DNA of 64,000 nt from Saccopteryx bilineata (lineage: Eukaryota; Chordata; Mammalia; Chiroptera; Emballonuridae): the NCBI RefSeq assembly GCF_036850765.1, contig NC_089493.1:266898534-266962533 (forward strand), read 5' to 3'. A program made the translations under genes and the position numbers. This document shows positions 22,783 to 32,200 of the stretch, piece after piece. Numbering within the stretch: the first letter of the stretch is position 1; each line of letters starts with the position of its first letter. The notes below the pieces were generated by a model. That model was not told where the DNA came from. It was given only the letters and a program-made list of their open reading frames with translations, and made no database searches.

Positions 22783-23170
22783 TTAAGTCCTATGTAAGTT
22801 TATTTTATTTTACTTTATTTTTTTTCCTTTTCCAAGTGAGAGGAGGAGAGATAGACTCCCACATGCGCCCCAACCAGGGTCTACCCAGCAACCCCTGTCT
22901 AGGACTGACACTCTGCCCATCTGGGGCCATGCTCATAACCAAGCTATTTTTAGCACCTAAGGTGGAGGCTCCACGGAGCCATCCTCAGTGCCTGGGGCCA
23001 ATGTGCTTGAACCAATCGAGCCATGGCTGTGGGAGGAGTAGAGAGAGAGAGAAGGAGGGTGAGGGGTGGAAAAGCAGATGGTCGCTTCTCCTGTGTGCCC
23101 TGACTGGGAATCGAACCCAGGACATCCACAATGCCAGCTGATGCTCTACCACTGAGCCAACTGGCCAGGG
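22783..23170 (-). mobile_element. SINE type B, older copy
   Basis: Diverged copy. The left target copy CCTGCCGTGGCTTTT ends at 22782 and the right copy CCTGCCCTGGCTTTT starts at 23171. Confidence 0.88.
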
Positions 23171-23185
23171 CCTGCCCTGGCTTTT

Positions 23186-23602
23186 TTTTTTTTTTTTTTT
23201 AGGTTCTTTTTTTTTTTTTTTCATTTTTCTGAAGCTGGAAACGGGGAGAGACAGTCAGACAGACTCCTGCATGCGCCCAACCGGGATCCACCCGGCACGC
23301 CCACCAGGGGCGACGCTCTGCCCAGCAGGGGGCGATGCTCTGCCCATCCTGGGCGTCACCATGTTGCGACCAGAGCCACTCTAGCGCCTGAGGTAGAGGC
23401 CACAGAGCCATCCCCAGCGCCCGGGCCATCTTTGCTCCAATGGAGCCTTGGCTGCGGGAGGGGAAGAGAGAGACAGAGAGGAAAGCGCGGCGGAGGGGTG
23501 GAGAAGCAAATGGGCGCTTCTCCTGTGTGCCCTGGCCGGGAATCGAACCCGGGTCCTCCGCACGCTAGGCCGACGCTCTACCGCTGAGCCAACCGGCCAG
23601 GG
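23186..23602 (-). mobile_element. SINE type B, younger copy inserted next to the first
   Basis: Duplications CCTGCCCTGGCTTTT on both sides; long T run at its tail. CTCF-like CCAGCAGGGGGCG at 23322-23334. Confidence 0.9.
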
Positions 23603-23618
23603 CCTGCCCTGGCTTTTG

Positions 23619-23735
23619 ATCCTGGCTCCGTGACTGGTCAGCTGTGTGACCTTGGGCGGAGCACTCACCTCTCTGGGCCTGGTGTCTCCCACATGATGCC
23701 AAGAGTGTCTGTGGCAACTAACTGAGGCAAGGGCC
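23619..23735 (-). mobile_element. MIR relic
   Basis: 'gtcagctgtgtgaccttggg' and 'cacctctctgggcct' are MIR core text. Confidence 0.6.
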
Positions 23736-23739
23736 ATGC

Positions 23740-26154
23740 TTTCCTGTGACCCCTGCCCCTCTCAGGGTCCCAGCGCACGCCCACGAGGCAGTGGGGGGAA
23801 GGTCAGGCCCGCCTGTCTGGAGGCCAGGCGGGGACGGCTCCTGGTAACGTTGCCCCACATGGCTCACTGCAGCTGCCCAGTCAGCCCTGGCCCCGACAAG
23901 CTGCGGCTGCCTCTTCCACTGGGACAGCGGCGGTGGCCAGGCATGGGAGTCACAGCCAACCGTACGTGCCCGCCCTACACTAGCATCTTACATGCATCAT
24001 CTCAATGCCAGGCCTCATGTGACAAACCCACAAGCACAGTGTCATTATTTCCCCAGTGTAACAAAGGGCAAGCACAGGCCCTTGACTCTGGGATTCAGTT
24101 TTGCTTCCTGAGCAGAATTTGCCTTCTCATGCTCCAGGTGGGTGGAGATGGACCAGGGCTGGGGCCACTCTTGAGTGTGCTGTTCACCACAGGAAGCAAG
24201 AGGGCTCTCTGACAAGCCAGGGTCCTCTGGGCCGGAGGGCTGCCTCTCCCCAGAGGTCAGCAGGCCATGACCCAAGGCTTCAAGTGCCAGGTCAAGAGCA
24301 TGGACTTGCTTCTGGGTCTTAAGCAGCCCCTAGGGATAGCTGGTAGTGGACTCGTGTTCCGGCTTTCAGAGGGTGCATGTGTGTGACCCATCCCATGTAT
24401 CTGTGCCCAAATCTCCTTTGAGAACAGAAAAAGTCACTGTCCTAATCAGAGGACAAAGTTGTCAAGGTTCAGGAGCCTGGAGAAACTCCCAACCAGCCAG
24501 CCAGGCCTCAACAGGCCACTCTTCTGACAGCCCCAGCGTGAGCCTGGCTGGACACGATTGGCCCCCATTTTACAGATGAGAAAGCTGAGGCCTACAGATG
24601 CTGAAGCGCAGGCAAGATTTGACCCACGGAGTCCTTCCTCTAAAGCAGGTCCCCAACTTCCAGCAGCCTGAGATGGACTTGAGCCGTGCCTGGGGACTCG
24701 GGAGGGCGTCTGCCCTGGGACTGCCCCTTGAGGCCGAGCAAGGTGTGCAGGCCAGAAGGACAGTGCCCAGCCTCCGAGAGGTGGGGGAGCAGATTCCCCT
24801 TCAAACAAGAGCCTGTGTGACGGGGTCACTCCTCACATGAAGGCTGCTCTGTCACGAGATTTGAGAACTCCCCTGTTCCCACTGACTCACTGGTGTTTTG
24901 GGGAAGGAGAAGTAGCTTCTCTGTGACAGGTCCCTGACCGAGGCTCCACGCCACACAGACACTCCTCATTGTCTTTGCCACAGAGATTTGTGAAGCTCAA
25001 AGAGGCGAGGGAACAGGCCTCAGGGATGGCAGTACAAAGTTCATTTTCTCCCCAAGCCTCACCCTTCTAGCTGTAAGGTGGGGAGAAGCCCTCCTCCCAG
25101 GTGCCCGATGCAAGATGCACAGGTGTGCAGAGTGGATGCCCAGTGCCGGGGTTCCGTGTGCCCGCCCTGCTGTCCTCAGCTGTGTCCTGGCTACTTTGAG
25201 GGTCTGAATCCCTTTGCAGTTTCAATGATTCTCCTTAGAAGCCCCCTCAAGAAGGTTGTACTCACCTTCACCAGACCCGGGTGCATGGTTGTAATCGCCA
25301 AGGCCCGAGGCCATGGCTAAGACCAGCCCGCTAAGACAGCAGCCGGCAGTCAGGGACCCAGGGCCTCCTCGTCCTGCAGCCTCTCTCTTCCAGCCCCACA
25401 TCCCACCACCAGCCGCCATGGGCAGCACGCAAGGTCCCCCTGCCCTGGGCTCACTTCTCCCTTGCTCTCAAACCTACCTCCTCCAAGAAGCCTTCCTTGA
25501 TCTCCCTCCTTCCAGCTCCTACAACAGGAGGCATCTGGGTGCACAGGTGTTTAATGAATGGAACTCTCCCTCCCAGCTTCCCCAGGAAGCCATGGATGGG
25601 GTGGAGAAGTGCCCTAGGTTGCGTAAGGGCTGCCTGGGGCTCTCATGCAGGATGGTCCACAGACTCCAAGCTTGGGGGTTAAATCTGGATTTACAGGAGG
25701 AAGGGGATGCCATGGGCAAAGCCATAGTTAGGGTCTGGAGGAGGCTGGATCTTGAACCCTGTCTTTCCACTTAGCAACTGTGAGATCTCCAACCTCAGTT
25801 TATCTGTCAAATGGAGCAACCCTTTCCCTCAAAGGACGATTGTGTGGATTAAGCAACGACATATGTAGGAGTGTGCACATACTTGTGGTGCTGTCAGGTG
25901 GGTCCCCAGAACCTTCCAGCACTTATCAAGTGTTGTTGGTCCTGGGAGTCCAAGAGTATGGGTGGCGGGTCAGGTGGAGGAATAGGTCTGGTCCTGCCCT
26001 GGTCCTCCAGCAGGATAGGAAGGGCATTCCCACAGCCTAGATCCAGCTGTGGGGCTGGCAGGAAACAGTGGGGTAACCCGAGAGTGTGGGCCAGGCAGCT
26101 TCCTGGAGGGGTAGTCGTGCCGCCCTCCCACCCTGGCTCACTGTACTGTTGCAG
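23740..26154. other. Unannotated GC-rich DNA between LAT2 5' region and first coding exon
   Basis: MIR-type fragments (near 24000-24060 and 24560-24600) are visible; upstream untranslated LAT2 exons may also lie here. I cannot place them. Confidence 0.45.
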
Positions 26155-26269
26155 GATAAGTGGCCAGGAGCGGACATGAGTGCAGAGACTGGGCTGCTGT
26201 GGCCCGGGGTGGCCCTTCTGCTGCTGCTGGGGGTGGTGGCCAGCCTGTGTGCGCGCTGCTCCCGCCCAG
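26155..26269 (+). CDS. LAT2: LAT2 first coding exon (21 nt of 5'UTR plus ATG at 26176)
   Basis: Acceptor TTGCAG before 26155, ATG at 26176, donor GTAAAG after 26269. It encodes the extracellular stub, the leucine/valine membrane helix and the CARC palmitoylation motif. Confidence 0.92.
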
Positions 26270-29200
26270 GTAAAGGTAGGCTTACGGCGGAGGTGGGGTG
26301 GTAGTGGCGCGATGGAGGAGAAGATGGTGTTCCCAGAAACCCTTGCAAGCCCAGGCCTGGCTGTGGTTGGAAGGGGCAGTCAGATAAGCCTCACAAGACG
26401 GGGGTGATTCCCTCAAGGGTTGGCCCCCAACTGCCCCTGAACTCAATGGTTCTGGCTCACTGTAGGGCTTTCGTTTTGCCTGATCAAGGGCTTATATCTG
26501 GGGCAGAGGGCTGCTCTGGATAAGGGAAGGGCGGCTGGGCTGCCTGGATGTCCCCCTTCCCTAAGTTCTGCTGTCCTAAATAAACGGCGAGAAACAGTCT
26601 GTCAATGTCAGGTGGCCCACAGTGATTGGCAGGTCCCCATGTGCTGTCCTAAGCCTGCACAGGGCACAGGAGAGACAGGATAAGGGAGGCCTTGGATCTC
26701 AGTTTCCACCCTGGCTCTGGATACTTGGCTATTTTGGTCTTGTTCTTGCAGGTGTGAAGCGGTCCGAGAGAATCTTTGAGCGGAGGAGCATGTGAGTGCC
26801 TCAGTGTCCTCAGACTTAGTGTGCCTTGGGTGTGAGCATCCCCTCAGGGGTCCCTGCATGCTGTCCTCTTCCTTTCACTCACACCTCCTCCATGCTGGAC
26901 TCCGATGGGTCCTGAGCAGCCAAGGGAGGCAGAGGGAGGCACCCAGGGGCTGCCCTGCCCTAGCCTGATCAGCAAGGGCTTCAGGAGGAGGGGATGCCAC
27001 TCCGCAGCTGGCCCACAGCGTCTCCAGAGAGCCTCCCTGTGGACCCAGCCCAGGGCGGCCTGCTGTGCTGGGGTGTGTGGCCAGGAATCCGCCCTCTTCC
27101 TGCAGTGGGAGGTAGGGTGTGGAGCAGAGACTGGGCACAAAGCATAATGTGGGCGCTGGGTCTCCCTGGAAAATGCTGAAGGAGCTCAGGGGAGCAGGGG
27201 GCATGGCCCTTGGGGGATTTTTTTTTTAATTTTTATTTATTCATTTTTTTTAGAGAGGAGAGAGAGTTAGAATGAGAGAGAGAGAGAGAGAGAGAGAAAG
27301 GGGGGAGGAGCAGCAAGCATCAACTCCCACATATGCCTTGACCAGGCAAGCCCAGGGTTCCGAACCGGCAACCTCAGTGTTCCAGGTCAACGCTCTATCC
27401 ACTGCGCCACCGCAGGTCAGGCCCCTTGGGGGATTAAGAAGGCCTGATAGAGGAGGTGGGGGAGATTTTAAGAGAGAAGGGGGCAAAAGGGGACATTCCA
27501 GAGAGAAAGAGAACAGTGTGGGCAGTCACTGATGTAGGACCGGGGTGGACACTGTGTTCCGGGGATGAGGTGGCAGGTACCGTGTGTCTTGGGGGAGATG
27601 AACTGGATGAGAGCCTCGACTGTGGGGAGAGGCCTTGGCCTTGGTTCTGAGGGCTCAGGGGGAGGGGGCAGAAGAGGTGGAAGCAGGGGTCACGTGCAGC
27701 AGGAAGGAGGGAGGCGGGCTCAGTGACCCCAGCAGAGTTCCGGGCCCGGGCAATGGAACTCCAGGCACTTTGAGGGCAGGTGGTCCGCTCTTTGAGTCCT
27801 GGGAGGGTCAGCCGTGCAGACCAGGGGGTGACCCGAGGACAACCCCAGGCAGAGGGCAGCAGTCATTGAGTAGGAGCGTGACCGATGGAGTGCCGGGGGA
27901 CCTCTGAGGATTGCGTGTGCACACGTGCAGAGGCCCGCCCGCCCACTCACACCCACACGCTCCCTGCACACTTGTCCATGCGTGCACTTCTCACACACGC
28001 AGCACTGTATGCACATCCGGGTGGCTACTCACATACAAACCCCCACACACACCCTTTCTCATTTCCTTTTGCAACTGAAAAACCACAATGAGATTTGAAA
28101 ACAGAAATTTCCCACCCAGGCCCACCCCTGAGGCCAGGACTGGATCTTTCCAGGCATCTTTGGTTACTTGGCCATCTGGATTGCCAACCTACAACTTCCA
28201 CCAGGGGTGGGCTGTGCTCCCCTGGTGCCCCCCACTCTCCTGCCCACGCCAGCCCTCCTCAGCCCCTCCCCTGCCCTCCTCACTCAGGCCCTGCCCACTC
28301 AGGGCCCCTGACTGATCTTAGAACTGTAGACTAACCCTCCTCTGTCGGAGGTGGACAAATGGGGCCAGGGTGAGAGGAGAAGGGAGGGGCGGCCTGGGTT
28401 TCTCCCCACCTCACTGGGGCTCACTCCGGCCAGCCTGTATGAAACAGCTGCTGTGTGCCAGGCCCAGCTCCTGCACCGCCCCCTCTGGAAGCCATGCCTG
28501 ACTCCTGTAGATTTAGAGCAGAGGTCCCCAAACTACGGCCCACGGGCCACATGCGGCCCCCTGAGGCCATTTATCCGGCCCCCGCCGCACTTCCGGAAGG
28601 GGCACCTCTTTCATTGGTGGTCAGTGAGAGGAGCACATTGATCATCTCATTAGCCAAAAGCAGGCCCATAGTTCCCATTGAAATACTAGTCAGTTTGTTG
28701 ATTTAAATTTACTTGTTCTTTATTTTAAATATTGTATTTGTTCCCATTTTGTTTTTTTACTTTAAAATAAGATAGGTGCAGTGTGCATAGGGATTTGTTC
28801 ATAGTTTTTTCATAGTCCGGCCCTCCAACAGTCTGAGGGACAGTGAACTAGCCCCCTGTGTAAAAAGTTTGGGGACCCCTGATTTAGAGCATCCTTCCTA
28901 CATCCGATCACCCTGACCCCCAGCACCCCAGGAGCTCCTGGAAGCCTGGGCCAGGTACCCATATTAGTTCAGGGGAGGAGCCCAAAGTGTTTTAATGATT
29001 AACTAATCTCCTCCACCATCCTCAGTGGTGGTTTCCATTCTCAAGGGCACTTCGTGGCCCAAAATAGCAGCTAAGGCTCCAGCCCTCATCTCTGCATTTC
29101 AGGCAGTAGTAAGAATGGAGAAGAACAAAACTGCTCTCTCCAGTTGTCAGTAACTCCTTTAAGGAGCTTTTTGCTGGAATTCCCAACAACTTTGGCTTGC

Positions 29201-32200
29201 ATTTCATTGACAAGACCTTAATCACATGACCACATCACAGGGAGGTGCATTTAGGTGCAAGGGAGGCTGGGAAATACAGTCTTTTGGATGTGCATGTTGC
29301 TGATTAAACAAATCAGGGTTATGTTTCACAGGAAGACAGGGACACTGGGAAATGGCTAGATACCTGGCTGTTGTCTGCTAACCGTGAAGAAGTCCCACCA
29401 GTTATTTGGAAGTAGATGGTGTGTTTGTGTTTGAGGAGTGTGCTCTTTTAGGAATGTTAGACACTCCTGGGGCTATAGGTGGGTGGGGGCAGCCTTCTTG
29501 TTGCTCCTGGTTGAAGTCACCGCTGGGTCCCTGAGCAGTCGTCCTAACCTCACACCTCAGAATCTCAGGGCTGCCTCTAAGCCCTGCCCACAGACTTTCT
29601 TGTATCTCTGGGGATTCCTGGTTGGGCATGTGGAGGATGGGTCTCTCTGGCACACGGCTCCAGCCCAACACCATGTGAGAAGTGTGGGCATCCAGTGGGT
29701 AGGATGGGGGAGCCGTCCAGAGAACGAGGGCATCAGGCAACAGGGCTCTGGCTCTGAGACGCATAGGGGTGGCAGCTCCTTCTCCTTACTCTTGTCATGA
29801 TGTGTCCCTCCTTTCTGTTCCTTGTCCCCATCTGTCCATGTCTCTTGTCTCTCTGTCCCTTGGGCTGCGGGAGGCCAGGCCCTCGCTCAGAATAGTCCCA
29901 TGTGTTTCCAGGCAAGAGACTCAGCGGAACTTTGCAGTAGGCCGGACCTATTCCTGTGAGTCCCCAAACAGAGGGTCTAGGGGCGGGGCTCGGGGCGGGG
30001 AATTCATATCAAAGTCCCTTTTGTCTTCATCATCCTGAGGTTGTGCCCACGCCTGATCTGGGGGGGTGAGATGGTGAGGGGGTTACACTGGCAAGCTGGC
30101 CTGGGGGTCCAGACAAACCCCCTTGTCATTTGCAGTAGCTGGGCAGGCCTGGCCAGGGCCCCTGATGGACACGGCCTCTGACGTGGCAGCAGCAAGGTAG
30201 GAATGAGCCCTTTGTCCTGGGCCCAGAGGGGTTGCAGCCCCCACAGGAGGCAATGAGGAGGACCCTGGGGTCCCCACCTGGCGGATCCCAGAACAAGACC
30301 TTCCTCCCTCCTCAAACCTCAGAGTTCCGGTGCTGGATTCTAGAGCCCCACCAGGAGACCGGAGGGCAGGCGGTGGCTTTCAAACCCCCCACACCCTAGG
30401 GCCATTCCTCACCCCTCTGCCCCTTCTCAGCCCCTCCTTCCCCTTCCCCTGCAGGAAGGATAAGCTACTGCGCTTCTCCCCCAGCCTTGAGGGTGAGTGA
30501 CCTGGCACACAGGAGGGGGGTGGGGTGAAGCAGGACTGAGGCAGGTGAATACCGGGTGGGACCAGCACTGTGCATCCTCAGAGCCTGCAGGGCTCAGCAT
30601 CCATCAGTAAGTCTGCCATCCGGGGCCTTCCTCCGGGGTCCCGTATGTGCCCCGCCCTGCATGGGGCTTGGGTGACAAAGAGCCCAGCTTTTCTCCTGTC
30701 CCCAGATCCCTCTCTTGCTCCCTCATCCCTGTGGAGGGAGGCGCAGGGGAGGTTAGCTGGGCGTGCCAGGGAGGCCTGTGCAGTGGACACATTCAGCAGG
30801 CGGGGAGGCCAGACGGGGCTGGCCTGGTGGGGGAGAAGGCAGAGAGCACGTACAAAAGTGTGTAGGCTGGAAACCTTTGGCTTTTCTTCCAGATTCTGCA
30901 TCCTCAAGGTACCAGAACTTCAGCAAAAGTAGGTGGGCTCCAGGGATGTGGGGGCTGCGGTGGGGGGCCACCTCCCAAAGCATGGGCCTAATTCTGCCTC
31001 CTCCTGCAGGAAGCAGACACGGATCAGATGCCGCCTACATGTGAGTGGGCTTCTCCCAGCCCTGACACCTTCTGCCCACACCTGCCCACCCTGCCCCGAA
31101 CTTCCTTATTTATGAAGGGCTCCTGCCTGAGCACCCACCAGCCCAGGCTACTGAGTAGCAGTGTTTCCTTTCAGGAGGCTTTGTGGGGATGGGAGAGCAG
31201 GGACATAGACTGACTTTGGGGAGTGGCTGGGTGGGAGGACTTATCCTGCATCACCCAGTCAGAGACAAGTTACAGGAGCACCTGGGACCCCAGAGAGGAA
31301 GGCCCTCCGATACCTCATCTCACAGATGGGCAAACTGAGGCCCGGGGCAGGCGGGGACTTACCTAGGGTCACATGGCAAGGTGGCTAGTGCCAGGCTGCC
31401 ACCCCATCAGCCTCAAGGTGGCTCAGGTGTCCAAGGAAGTAGGGTGGAGGGATCAGGGGAGACCCCCCAGGGGAGTGATGGATGGAGCGGCCCTGGCCTC
31501 CCTGCCCCCATCCCTGCCATGAAGCCCCCAGCCCAGCCATGAGCCTGCCCAGCAACTGGTGTGTTTTTGTTTTCTTTCCAGAAACCCCATCACCACAGAC
31601 TATTACAACTGGGAGAAGTTCCAGAAGCCTCAGGAAGGTGAGGCAGAGGGGGACAGTAGGGAGAAGATCAGAGCTCAGCTTCACTGGTGGGACCAGAGGC
31701 ATTTAGGAGCCAGGGGTAGGAGTTAGGACCACAGGGATGAGGGAGCAGGAGAGGGATCTGGGGACAGGAGGAAAGCTGGGCTCTTTGTCATCCAAGCCCC
31801 ATGCAGGGCGGGGCACATATCGGACCCCGGAGGAAGGCCCTGGATGGCAGACTTACTGATGGATGCTGAGCCCTGCAGGCTCTGAGGATGCTGGCACTCT
31901 AGGCCCTAACAGCTTTGCTTTATAGAAAGAGAAACTGAGGGCTGAGGCTAGGCAGTGCCTGAAGAGAGATGCACAGACCCGGGCTCCTGCCTGGGCCATG
32001 CTGGGGTGGGGGGTGAGACACCAGGGGGGCAGGGAGTGGGGTCCTTTTCTTCCTACCGCTGCTTCCAAATTGGGGTGGGGCCCTCAGAACCCTTTTGATG
32101 TAGATGGACACTGGGTGGGGCAGTGGTTAGAGCTCACTTCCCCATTGGAGTGGGAGGTGATGCCAGGGTGCCAGGTTCTGATATGCCACACCCAGCCTAA

